Positions 45,616 to 55,100 of a DNA stretch of 64,000 bases are shown here, piece by piece (the first letter of the stretch is position 1; each line of letters opens with the position of its first letter). Both the position numbers and the translations under genes were made by a program. The notes below the pieces were generated by a model. The model was not told where the DNA came from, did not search any database, and worked only from the letters and a program-made list of their open reading frames with translations. Origin of the DNA: Marinobacterium mangrovicola (GTDB taxonomy: Bacteria > Pseudomonadota > Gammaproteobacteria > Pseudomonadales > Balneatricaceae); assembly GCF_004339595.1 (NCBI RefSeq), contig NZ_SMFU01000009.1:124001-188000 (forward strand). Direction: 5' to 3'.

Positions 45616-45641
45616 TGCACCAAAAGCCCAAAAGTGGTGCA
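45616..45641. promoter_or_regulatory. NtrC-like inverted repeat
   Basis: TGCACCA and TGGTGCA are the two halves of the enteric NtrC site, but the gap is 12 bases where the consensus has about three. The centre is about 115 bases before the inferred sigma-54 start, a normal enhancer distance. The wider gap makes NtrC binding uncertain. Confidence 0.45.
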
Positions 45642-45716
45642 TTTATGCCTAGACTGGATGAAATACGAAACAGCATTCTGCTTGAAACGACTGTAACACG
45701 CTGGTTTACATCAAAC

Positions 45717-45731
45717 TGGTACGCAGATTGC
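45717..45731 (+). promoter_or_regulatory. Sigma-54 (RpoN) promoter
   Basis: TGGTAC, five bases, TTGC matches the -24/-12 consensus TGGYAC-N5-TTGC exactly, with GG and GC correctly spaced. The expected start is near 45743, about 68 bases before the GTG of the ATPase gene. Confidence 0.72.
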
Positions 45732-45810
45732 CTTTCAACTTCACCAAAAGTACACCATGACCGCACCAACGCGCGCCCACGGATAGCAAAGCAATGTAAG
45801 GGGTTACTCA

Positions 45811-46938
45811 GTGTCAGGTTCCGACGTCAACGATCAATACGTTCGCTTCATCAATGTGAAGAAGAGCTACGACCAGAAGAATCTGGTGGTAAAGAATTTC
45901 AACCTGGACATCCGCAAAGGTGAGTTCGTTACCCTGCTGGGCCCTTCGGGCTCCGGCAAAACCACCTGCCTGATGATGCTGGCCGGTTTCGAGGATGTCA
46001 CCAGCGGGGCCATCGAGATCAACGGCAAGTCGGTCCAGGATGTGGCGCCCTATCACCGCAACATCGGCATGGTGTTCCAGCACTACGCCCTGTTCCCGCA
46101 CATGACTATCGCCGAGAACCTGGCCTACCCGCTGAAGGTGCGCAAACTGCCCTCCTCCGAGGTCAAGCAGAAAGTTAAGGACTCCCTGGCCCTGGTGGAA
46201 CTCGATGCCTTTGGTGGCCGTTACCCCGGCCAGCTCTCCGGCGGTCAGAAGCAGCGCGTGGCATTGGCGCGCTCGCTGATTTTCGAACCCAGCATCGTGC
46301 TGATGGATGAACCCCTGGGCGCGCTGGATAAGAATCTGCGTGAACACATGCAGTACGAGATCAAACGCCTGCACGAGCAGCTCGGTTTCACCGCCATCTA
46401 TGTCACCCACGATCAGACAGAAGCCCTGACCATGTCCGACCGCATCGCCGTGTTCAATGACGGTGTGGTGCAGCAGTGCTCGCATCCCTCGGCGCTTTAC
46501 GAGACGCCGGCCAACTCCTTTGTCGCCGACTTTATCGGCGAGAACAACCATATTCACGGCACGGTGGAAGAGTGCAACGAGCAGACCGCCACCATCAGCC
46601 TGTCCCGCGGTGACAAGGTCAGCGCACTGAATATCAACTGCCCGCCCAAGGGTGAGCCGTGCATTCTATCGGTACGACCGGAAAACCTGTTTATCGCCGA
46701 GGCGGGCAGGGAGTTCGATAACGTCATCAGCGCCGAATTCATCACCCGGCTCTATGTCGGCGATGCCATCCGCTACTTCTTCAAGATGAGCGACGGCGCC
46801 GAGCTGATGGTGAAAATGCTCAACGATCAGGATGCACCGGTCATCGAGCCAGGCTCCCAGGCCCGCCTGACCTGGGCCACAGACCGCGGTCTGGCGCTCG
46901 ATAAACCGGCTGATAAGGATAGTGTCGAGGCGGCATGA
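45811..46938 (+). CDS. Polyamine/opine-type ABC importer, ATPase
   Basis: A 375-residue PotA-like ATPase beginning at GTG. It shows Walker A GPSGSGKTT (about residue 45), signature LSGGQKQRVALARSL and Walker B IVLMDEPLGALDKNL, with the H-loop VTHDQTEAL. A TOBE domain follows from about residue 285. It is first in an operon of ATPase, binding protein and two permeases typed as spermidine/putrescine importers. The exact substrate is not certain. Confidence 0.9.
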   Translation: MSGSDVNDQYVRFINVKKSYDQKNLVVKNFNLDIRKGEFVTLLGPSGSGKTTCLMMLAGFEDVTSGAIEINGKSVQDVAPYHRNIGMVFQHYALFPHMTIAENLAYPLKVRKLPSSEVKQKVKDSLALVELDAFGGRYPGQLSGGQKQRVALARSLIFEPSIVLMDEPLGALDKNLREHMQYEIKRLHEQLGFTAIYVTHDQTEALTMSDRIAVFNDGVVQQCSHPSALYETPANSFVADFIGENNHIHGTVEECNEQTATISLSRGDKVSALNINCPPKGEPCILSVRPENLFIAEAGREFDNVISAEFITRLYVGDAIRYFFKMSDGAELMVKMLNDQDAPVIEPGSQARLTWATDRGLALDKPADKDSVEAA

Positions 46939-46990
46939 GGCTGCCTGACGTCTATGGACCAACGACTCAATGTCTGGAAGAGGTGATCCA

Positions 46991-48049
46991 ATGAAGAAGA
47001 AACTGTTATCCCTGGCGGCCGCTGCAGCCGTCAGCATGTCTGCCAACCTGGCAAGCGCTGACGAACTGACCGCGGTTTCCTTCGGGGGCTCCTACGGAGC
47101 GGCGCAGCAGAAGCACATGATCGACCCGTACATGGATAAAACCGGCCACAACATCCTGTTTGAGAACTACTCCGGCGGTGTTGCCGAGCTCAAGGCACAG
47201 GTGGAAAGCGGTAACGTCCTCTGGGACGTGATCGATATGGAAGTGATCGACCTGGAGCGCGCCTGCTCCGAAGGTCTGCTCGAAGTATTCCCTCAGGATC
47301 AGCTGCCTCCGGGTGACGACGGCACCCCCGCCGCCGAGGATTTCAGTGAAGAAGCCCTGGCCAACGAGTGTGGCGTCGGCAACATCGTCTGGACCGTACT
47401 CTACGCCTACAACCACGACACCATCGAAGGCGGCGAGCCGACCTCGATGACCGACTTCTTCGACACCGCTACCTACCCGGGCAAACGCGCCATGCGTAAG
47501 CGCCCGCAGGTCAACATGGAATGGGCACTGATGGCTGACGGTGTGCCCAAGGATGAGATCTACGACGTTCTCTCCACCGAAGAGGGTCAGGCCCGTGCTT
47601 TCGCCAAGCTGGACAGCATCAAGGACGACATCGTCTGGTTCGACAGCTGGTCCCAGGCTCCGCAGCTGCTGAACGACGGCGGTGCGGTGATGGTTCAGTC
47701 CGCCAACGGTCGTTTCTTCGCCGCTATCCAGGAAGAGAACAAGCCGTTTGAGATGGTTTGGGACGGTCACGTCTTCGACCTGGACGTCTGGGCTATCGTT
47801 AAAGGTACCGACAAGAAGGACCTGGCGATCGACTTCATCAAGTATGCCACCGGCTCCAAGCCGCTGTCCGGCATGCCTGACGTCGCCTACGGCCCGACCC
47901 GTCAGTCTTCCTACGCGTACATCGACGAATCTATCGTTCCGAAGCTGCCGTCTGCTCACCTGGATGAAGGTCTGAAAGCCTCTTCCATCTTCTGGGCTGA
48001 CTACGGCGAGTCTCTCGGCGAGAAGTTCAACGAATGGCTGCTGCAGTAA
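46991..48049 (+). CDS. Polyamine/opine-type ABC importer, binding protein 1
   Basis: A 352-residue periplasmic protein of the PotD-like group. It has a signal peptide (MKKKLLSLAAAAAVSMSANLASA) and then a binding fold (LTAVSFGGSYGAAQQKHMIDPY, VESGNVLWDVIDMEVIDLERAC, AVMVQSANGRFF). The ATG at 46991 is preferred over an upstream in-frame start because of GAGGTGA and the clean signal. A close paralogue lies at 50959-52020. A strong hairpin separates it from the first permease. Confidence 0.92.
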   Translation: MKKKLLSLAAAAAVSMSANLASADELTAVSFGGSYGAAQQKHMIDPYMDKTGHNILFENYSGGVAELKAQVESGNVLWDVIDMEVIDLERACSEGLLEVFPQDQLPPGDDGTPAAEDFSEEALANECGVGNIVWTVLYAYNHDTIEGGEPTSMTDFFDTATYPGKRAMRKRPQVNMEWALMADGVPKDEIYDVLSTEEGQARAFAKLDSIKDDIVWFDSWSQAPQLLNDGGAVMVQSANGRFFAAIQEENKPFEMVWDGHVFDLDVWAIVKGTDKKDLAIDFIKYATGSKPLSGMPDVAYGPTRQSSYAYIDESIVPKLPSAHLDEGLKASSIFWADYGESLGEKFNEWLLQ

Positions 48050-48085
48050 TCCGCTAAGCCATACAGCTATCAAACGCGCACTAAA

Positions 48086-48110
48086 CCGGGCTGCCCTTCG
48101 GGCGGCCCGG
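48086..48110 (+). promoter_or_regulatory. Strong intercistronic hairpin after binding protein 1
   Basis: CCGGGCTGCC pairs with GGCGGCCCGG around CTTCG: ten pairs with one G-U. No T-tract follows, and the permease starts 20 bases later. It is the third such hairpin after a binding-protein gene in this window. Confidence 0.75.
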
Positions 48111-48129
48111 CCTGACAGGGTTATTACGC

Positions 48130-49371
48130 ATGTCCAACCCAGAGTTGACGCAAGACGAGATCAAGCAGGCCGATCGCAACATCCGCCGCCGCAAACTGCT
48201 GGCGATATTTTTTGTCGCGCCCCTGCTGCTGTTTATTTTCGTCACCTTCGTCGCCCCGATCGGGACGATGCTCTACCGCAGTTTCTACCATCCCACCGTC
48301 GCCGAGCTTATTCCCGATACGCTGGCGCAACTGGATGACTGGAGCGAGGAATCTGGAGACCTGCCACCGACGGCAGCGCTGAACGCCTTCGCCGTGGAAC
48401 TGCAGACCCTGGCCGCTGAGCGCCGTTCCGGCAAACTCGCGGAAGAGATCAACCGCGCCTATCCTGGTGCTTCAAGCCTGATCAAATCCACCGCCCGTAA
48501 AGTGCGCCGAGTGGATCTGGCCGAACTGCAGACCAGTGGTGGCCAACTGGTGCTTGATGCCCACAAGAAGTGGTCCGACGTGAACGTCTGGCGGGCGATG
48601 AAAAAGTCCGGCTCCGTTATCAAGGATGACTTCTACCTGACCGCGCTCGACCTGGAGCGTAATCCCCAGGGCGAAATCGTTCAGCGAGACACGCAGATCT
48701 ACCTGGATCTGTACTGGAAGAGTCTCAAGATCGCCTTCTACATCACCGCGCTGACCGCGCTGATCGGCTTCCCGTTGGCCTGGTATCTCGCCAACGCACC
48801 CTCGCGGGTCGCCAACACCCTGATGATTTTTGTGCTGCTGCCGTTCTGGACCTCGCTGCTGGTACGTACCACCGCCTGGATCGCTCTGCTGCAGACCAAC
48901 GGCGTGATCAACTCCACGCTGATGTCGCTGCATATCATCGATGAGCCTCTGGACCTGTTATATACCCAGTTCGCCACGGTGATAGCGATGACCCACATAC
49001 TGATGCCGTTCATGATTCTGCCGCTATACAGCGTGATGAAGGGGATCGACCCGAGTTATTTCCGTGCCGCCCTGTCGCTGGGCGCAAAGCCGATTCCGGC
49101 CTTTATCCGCATCTATATGCCGATGACGGTACCCGGGCTCAGTGCCGGCGCGTTGCTGGTGTTCATCATCTCCATCGGTTACTACATCACACCGGCGCTG
49201 GTCGGCGGTACCGAGGGGCAGATGATCTCCAACATCATCGCCTTCCATATGCAGTCTTCAAACAACTGGGAGCTCGCCGCAGCGCTCGGTTCCCTGCTGC
49301 TACTGCTGATCACTCTGCTCTACTGGCTGTATGACCGCCTGGTGGGCATCAGCAACCTGAAGCTGGGCTAA
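48130..49371 (+). CDS. Polyamine/opine-type ABC importer, permease 1
   Basis: A 413-residue permease of the PotB group. A first span at about 22-45 is followed by a large soluble insertion (about 50-190) before the usual five-span core with an EAA-type loop (SYFRAALSLGAKPIPAFIRI). The insertion makes it longer than E. coli PotB (275). It is seen in some marine and rhizobial polyamine/opine permeases. Confidence 0.9.
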   Translation: MSNPELTQDEIKQADRNIRRRKLLAIFFVAPLLLFIFVTFVAPIGTMLYRSFYHPTVAELIPDTLAQLDDWSEESGDLPPTAALNAFAVELQTLAAERRSGKLAEEINRAYPGASSLIKSTARKVRRVDLAELQTSGGQLVLDAHKKWSDVNVWRAMKKSGSVIKDDFYLTALDLERNPQGEIVQRDTQIYLDLYWKSLKIAFYITALTALIGFPLAWYLANAPSRVANTLMIFVLLPFWTSLLVRTTAWIALLQTNGVINSTLMSLHIIDEPLDLLYTQFATVIAMTHILMPFMILPLYSVMKGIDPSYFRAALSLGAKPIPAFIRIYMPMTVPGLSAGALLVFIISIGYYITPALVGGTEGQMISNIIAFHMQSSNNWELAAALGSLLLLLITLLYWLYDRLVGISNLKLG

Positions 49372-49386
49372 GGAGTAAGCGTACAG

Positions 49387-50241
49387 ATGGCTAAATTTCC
49401 ACGTTATTTCACAATCTGGCAGAAGCTGGGCCTTTCCGGGGTCAAGCTGACCGCCTACCTGGTACTGCTGTTCCTGATGGCGCCGATCCTGGTGATCATT
49501 CCGCTGTCATTCAACGCCGAGCCCTACTTCACCTTCACCGAAGGAATGCTTGCGCTGGACCCGAGCGCTTACTCGCTGAAGTGGTATGAAGAGATTCTGG
49601 CGGATCAAAAATGGATTCTGGCGATCAAGAACAGCTTCTACATCGGCCTGATGGCCACGCTGATCGCCACTGTATTGGGCACCACCGCCGCCATCGGTCT
49701 GACCAGCGGCCAGATGCCTTTCCAGCGCATGATCATGGCGCTGCTGCTGTCACCGATGATCGTACCGCTGATCATCACCGCAGCGGGGATGTTCTTCTTT
49801 TACACTCAGCTGGATATCGCCGGCAGCTACATGGGCGTAATACTCGCCCACGCGGCCCTGGGGACACCCTTCGTGGTGATCACGGTGAACGCTGCCCTGG
49901 CAGGATTTGACTACTCATTGGTGCGCGCCTCTCTGGGCATGGGCGCCAAGCCTGTGTACACCTTCTTCAAGGTGATCATGCCGCTGATCCGCCCCGGGGT
50001 AATCTCCGGCGCTCTGTTCGCCTTTGTTACCTCCTTTGACGAGGTGATCGTGGTGCTCTTCCTGGCCGGCCCTGAGCAGCGCACTATTCCACGCCAGATG
50101 TTCTCCGGCCTGCGCGAGGAGATCAACCCGACCATTCTGGCCGTCGCGACCCTGCTGGTAATCATCTCCGGTCTGCTGCTGCTGACCATGGAGTACCTGC
50201 GCGCCCGCGGTGAGAAGATGCGTGCCGGGGAGCTGGATTGA
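49387..50241 (+). CDS. Polyamine/opine-type ABC importer, permease 2
   Basis: A 284-residue PotC-like permease with six spans and the EAA loop (YSLVRASLGMGAKPVYTFFKVIMP). It follows permease 1 after 15 bases with an AAGGAG site. It is the last gene of the operon, and a good terminator lies about 70 bases beyond. Confidence 0.92.
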   Translation: MAKFPRYFTIWQKLGLSGVKLTAYLVLLFLMAPILVIIPLSFNAEPYFTFTEGMLALDPSAYSLKWYEEILADQKWILAIKNSFYIGLMATLIATVLGTTAAIGLTSGQMPFQRMIMALLLSPMIVPLIITAAGMFFFYTQLDIAGSYMGVILAHAALGTPFVVITVNAALAGFDYSLVRASLGMGAKPVYTFFKVIMPLIRPGVISGALFAFVTSFDEVIVVLFLAGPEQRTIPRQMFSGLREEINPTILAVATLLVIISGLLLLTMEYLRARGEKMRAGELD

Positions 50242-50958
50242 ACGTTCACTGATAACGCTTGATACCGTCTCTGCGGCAACGGTCTACTCTCAGGAAAACT
50301 TCGCCATCAGGGCCCTCGGTGACACACGCCCGAGGGCCTTTCTGATGCATGAGGCAAGACCTGCTATCACCCTGACCCCAGCACTGCTTTCTCAGTTCAG
50401 AAAGCCCCAGGGCCGCACAGATTTTATCGACATAAGAGCGCTGCGGGCGCCGACCGGGGGCCTGATAACCAGCGGGATGTAGAGTGCAGAGTACAGAGCG
50501 ATTTAACCTGAGTGATAAATATCATGCCGCGATAGAGCGGATAATAAATACCGTTGCACCTCGCTCTCGATCAAGAAAACTCCCCGATCGCCAGAGCATT
50601 AAAAAGATATATTTCTTTTAATTTAAAAGAGAAAACAATACGTTAATCTCATAAACCTAGTGCATTCCTGCTCATTCTGAAAGAGAATCTGGACACAGAT
50701 TTACTCTGCCAAAGCAGGAGCAGGCTAACGCCCGACGGACTTGTTTATCGCAGAAGTGGGACGATAGTTCGAAAGCATAACTTCCGTCGAATTGATCTCA
50801 GGCCTCTGCATCGGCGTCACAACCCGCTGCTTTTCTAAGATGAGCGCTGGTGCCGGGCTGAGAGGGAAAGTGCTTAATAATCGGGACCGTGTCGCGGCCG
50901 CAGAAGAGATTCCCGATTTCGATGGACCAATAGCTCAATGGCTTGAATAGGAGATTCA
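50242..50958. other. Intergenic region before the second binding-protein gene
   Basis: About 720 bases with no convincing gene. Besides the terminator at 50311, an AT-rich palindrome CTTTTAATTTAAAAG sits at 50615-50629. The last 40 bases before 50959 match 31 of 40 bases of the leader of the first binding-protein gene. I see no sigma-54 site here. Confidence 0.45.
50311..50343 (+). terminator. Rho-independent terminator of the ABC operon
   Basis: GGCCCTCGG (50311-50319) pairs with CCGAGGGCC (50330-50338) around a ten-base loop and is followed by TTTCT. Confidence 0.75.
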
Positions 50959-52020
50959 ATGAAGAAGAAACTGTTAGCCTTGGCGGCGACCACCGCCGTT
51001 AGCCTGTTTGCCAACCTGGCAAGTGCCAATAAACTGAATGTGGTTTCATTCGATGGCTCCTACGGAGCATCACTGCAGATGCACGTCATCGACCCTTACA
51101 TGGTCAAAACCGGACAACACGTACTGTTCAAGAACTACTCCGGTGGGATCGTCGAACTCAAAGAGCAGGTAGAGAGCGGCAATGTCGTTTGGGATGCCAT
51201 TGAGCTGGAGGGGAATGACCTGGAGCGAGCCTGCGCCGAAGGTCTTCTGGAAAGGTTTCCGATGGACCAGCTGCCTGCGGGCGACGACGGCACCCGGGCT
51301 ACCGAGGACTTCAGCGAAGACGCTCTGACCAGCGAATGCGGCGTCGGCAACATCTACTGGTCTGTGCTCTACGCGTACAACCACAACACCATCAAAGGCG
51401 GCGACCCCTCCTCCATGGAGGACTTCTTCGACACCGAGTCCTTCCCGGGAAAACGCGCCCTGCGTAAAAGCCCACAGGTCAATCTGGAATGGGCTCTGCT
51501 GGCCGACGGCGTCCGCAAGAGTGAAGTCTACGACGAACTCGCCACTGAACAGGGGCAGGCTCGCGCTTTCGCCAAACTCGACACGATCAAGGATGAAATC
51601 GTCTGGTTCGATTACTGGTCCCAAACTCCGGAGCTGCTGAATGATGGCGCCGCGGTGATGGTTCAGTCCGCCAACGGTCGCTTCTTCTCAGCAATCCAGA
51701 ACGAGGGCAAGCCATTCGAGATGGTCTGGGACGGACATATCTTCGATCTGGACGCCTGGGCTGTCGTCAAAGGCACCAGCAAAAAAGAAGCGGCGCTGGA
51801 CTTCGTCAAGTTCACCACCAGCTCCAAACCGCTGGCAGGGATGTCTGAAACCATGGCTTACGGCCCGACACGTCAGTCCTCTTACGCCTATATCGACGAA
51901 TCCATCATTCCCCAGCTGCCATCCGCTCATCTGGATGCAGGCCTGAAGACCTCTGGTGCCTTCTGGGCTGAGCATGGCGCCGCTCTCGACGAAAAGTTTC
52001 ACGCCTGGCTTAGCCAGTAA
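50959..52020 (+). CDS. Polyamine/opine-type ABC importer, binding protein 2 (paralogue)
   Basis: A 353-residue paralogue of the protein at 46991-48049, highly similar throughout. It keeps the signal (MKKKLLALAATTAVSLFANLASA), the AVMVQSANGRFF and LPSAHLD motifs, and part of the upstream leader. It differs in ligand-proximal stretches, for example IELEGNDLERAC versus IDMEVIDLERAC. It has its own terminator and no permease, so it probably shares the importer and widens or shifts its substrate range. Confidence 0.9.
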   Translation: MKKKLLALAATTAVSLFANLASANKLNVVSFDGSYGASLQMHVIDPYMVKTGQHVLFKNYSGGIVELKEQVESGNVVWDAIELEGNDLERACAEGLLERFPMDQLPAGDDGTRATEDFSEDALTSECGVGNIYWSVLYAYNHNTIKGGDPSSMEDFFDTESFPGKRALRKSPQVNLEWALLADGVRKSEVYDELATEQGQARAFAKLDTIKDEIVWFDYWSQTPELLNDGAAVMVQSANGRFFSAIQNEGKPFEMVWDGHIFDLDAWAVVKGTSKKEAALDFVKFTTSSKPLAGMSETMAYGPTRQSSYAYIDESIIPQLPSAHLDAGLKTSGAFWAEHGAALDEKFHAWLSQ

Positions 52021-52053
52021 ACAAGCAGCCACGCTGATACTGATGACAAAAGA

Positions 52054-52080
52054 AAAGGCCCTCTCGCTAGAGGGCCTTTC
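52054..52080 (+). terminator. Rho-independent terminator of binding protein 2
   Basis: AAAGGCCCTCT pairs with AGAGGGCCTTT around CGCT: 11 perfect pairs. Being symmetrical with A-rich and T-rich ends, it may also stop putA transcripts from the other side. Confidence 0.9.
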
Positions 52081-52114
52081 TCGTTAGAGACTGATGGCGG
52101 CAGGAAGCGCCAAT

Positions 52115-55100
52115 TTACTCAGACTGAGCAATCAGGCTGGCGTTACCGCCCGCGGCGGTGGTATCCACACAGAGGTGACGCTCAATCACGTAACGCTCTG
52201 CCAACAGATGCTCGGTCAGCAGCGGCAGCAACGCGCCTGTGCGCTCCGCGAGAGCCTGGCGGTACTCTTTCAGCATCTCAGCCCCTGCACAGCTAATCAC
52301 TGCATCAAAGCCGCTGGTACGGATCAGCGCTTCCGGCTGCAGTTGTCCATCTAGACCAACCACAGGCAGACCGGCCTTGCTGGCGTCGGCCAGCAGTTTG
52401 TCGGCACCCGGTGCGATCACGACCGCCTTGTTCCCCTGAGACAGGGCCACAGCAGCCTGCTCCATAGCGCTCGCTTTGTCCGGCCCGAGGCAGAGAATCA
52501 GCCCGCGGGCGCAGTTGGACAGACGGTTCAGCTCACCGGTCGGTCCCGGCAGCAGCTCAGGCTCAGCATCCAGCGCCGCAGGCACCTGGTCGAAGAAAGG
52601 CTTCAGTGCCTGCTCGCGGGCTTCAGCTTCGGGCGCTTCAACTGCTGCAATATGGCTGATGGCAGCACTTAGCGCATCGCTGCACACCATCGCGGCACCG
52701 TCTTCAGCGCTGCGCGCATCGGTGGCGCTGTTCTTGAAGCGGCGCACATAGTGCGGGCCACCCGCTTTCGGACCGGTACCGGAGAGACCTTCGCCACCGA
52801 ACGGCTGGGAGCCTACAATGGCGCCGATCTGGTTACGGTTCACGTAGGTGTTACCCACCTTGATCCGGTTAACGATGCGGTTCACACGGCTATCCACACG
52901 GGTGTGCAGACCGAAGGTAAGACCAAAGCCCTGGGCGTTGATATCGTCCACCACCTTGATCAGTTCATTGGCTTCAAAGGTGGCCACGTGCAGTACTGGG
53001 CCGAAGATCTCCTCTTCGAGTTCTTCGATACCTTCCAGACGGATCACCGTCGGCGCAACGAAGATCCCGGCTTCCGGCTTCGCCAAAGACTTCAGCACAC
53101 GGCCTTTCTGAGCGAACTTCTCGCAATGAGTCTCGATCTTCGCCTGGGCGGCCTTGTCGATCACCGGGCCCACGTCGGTGGAGAGCTCCCAGGGATTACC
53201 CATGCGCAGCTCATCCATGGCACCGAACAGCATCTCCAGCAGATGATCGGCGATATCTTTCTGTACATAGAGCATGCGCAGCGCAGAGCAGCGCTGGCCG
53301 GCACTCTGGAAAGAGGACGCCAGCACATCGCGTACCACCTGTTCCGGCAGCGCCGTGGAGTCAACGATCATGGCGTTGAGGCCACCGGTTTCCGCCACCA
53401 GCGGTGCGTCCGGCGCCATTTTCTCGGCCATTACACGGTTGATGATCTGTGCTGTACCGGTAGAACCGGTGAAGCAGACGCCGTTGATGCGCGGATCGGA
53501 AGTCAGCGCAGCGCCCACCGAAGCACCGGCGCCCGGCAGCAGCTGTACCACCTCTTTCGGAATGCCGGCCTCGTGCATCAGCTCCACGGCACGGGTCGCG
53601 ATCAGCGGCGTCTGGTCCGCCGGCTTGGCCAGTACGGTGTTGCCCGCCGCCAGCGCGGCCAGTACCTGACCGGTGAAGATCGCCAGCGGGAAGTTCCACG
53701 GTGAAATACAGGTGATCACACCACGGGCGTCGCCTTCACCGTCGATACGTACACCTTCATTGGCGTAGAAACGGGCGAAATCCACCGCCTCGCGCACCTC
53801 GGCGATGGCGTCGAGCAGGGTTTTGCCCGCCTCGCGGGAGGTCAGGGCAAACAGCTCGTGGGTGTTCTGTTCATACAGGTCGGCAACGCGATCGATACGC
53901 GCGGCACGCTCCTTGGCAGAAAGCTTGGACCAGCTCTCATAGCCTGACTGCGAAGCGACAATCGCGGTCTCTATATCTTCAGGCGCAGACAGGGTCAGAT
54001 GACCTACCAGGTCGTTCGGATCGGCGGGGTTGCGCACCTCTTTCTGCTCGCCACCAACTACTTCGCCGGCCAGAACCGGGCCGCCTTTCCAGGCGGAACT
54101 GCGGAAAGCGCCACGCTGGGCTTCCATAAATTCCACTTCCACCGGATCGGTCACATCCCAGCCCTTGGAGTTGCGACGACCTTCGCCGAACAGGTCCTGC
54201 GGACGGACAATCTTGTTGCTGGAGACGTTCTCGCCCAACGACTGCACCAGCGCCACTGGATCACGGGCGATCTGTTCCGGCGTAATACGGGTATCGACAA
54301 TCTGGTTCACGAAGGAGCTGTTGGCACCGTTTTCCAGCAAACGACGCACCAGGTAAGCCAGCAGATCCTGGTGTGCACCTACGGGTGCGTAGATGCGGCA
54401 GCGTTTGCCGTCGCCGTTCATCAGCGCTTCGTGCAGGGATTCACCCATGCCGTGCAGACGCTGGAACTCGAAGCAGTCACGCCCCTTGGCCAGCTCAACG
54501 ATAGCGGAGACAGAGTGAGCGTTGTGGGTGGCGAACTGCGGGTAGATGCGGTCGGTCATACCCAGCAGTTTTTCTGCGCAGGCCAGGTAAGAGACATCAC
54601 TGCACGCCTTGCGAGTATAAACCGGGAAACCATCCAGCCCCATCACCTGGGCACGCTTGATCTCGGCATCCCAATAGGCGCCCTTCACCAGACGTACCAT
54701 GATGCGACGGTCCAGTTTTTCCGCCAGGGCGTAGAGCCAGTCCAGCGCGTGGGAAGCACGCTTGCCGAACGCCTGCACCACAACGCCGAAGCCGTCCCAG
54801 CCGGCCAATTCCGGATCGGAAAGAATCGCTTCGATCACATCGAAGGAGAGATCCAGACGATCCGCCTCTTCCGCGTCGATATTAAAGCCCATGTTGGCGG
54901 CTTTCGCCTGCTTAACCAGCTCCAGCGCACGCGGCACCAGCTCGTTCATCACACGGTCGCGCTGACCATATTCGTAACGTGCATGCAGGGCGGAAAGTTT
55001 TACAGAGATACCGGGGTTATCACGGATATCGTCATGTTTGCAGTTCAGCGCCAGCGCCTTGATCGCACTGGCGTAGTCACGCTGGTAGCGCAGCGCATCC

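Larger units (their letters stand above)
45468..45810 (+). promoter_or_regulatory. Control region of the polyamine-type ABC operon
   Basis: About 340 bases with no gene. It holds a 10-bp palindrome GTTACGTAAC (45494-45503), an inverted repeat TGCACCA...TGGTGCA (45616-45641) and a sigma-54-type promoter (45717-45731), the latter two listed separately. AAGGGG at 45798 is the ribosome site for the GTG start. Confidence 0.6.

Noticed and set aside
48086-48110. Rho-independent terminator
   Set aside because: A strong stem but no T-run and the permease starts 20 bases later in the same operon; treated as an intercistronic stem.
50210-50482. Rightward 90-codon open frame after permease 2
   Set aside because: It runs through the terminator hairpin at 50311 and overlaps the permease end; no family features.
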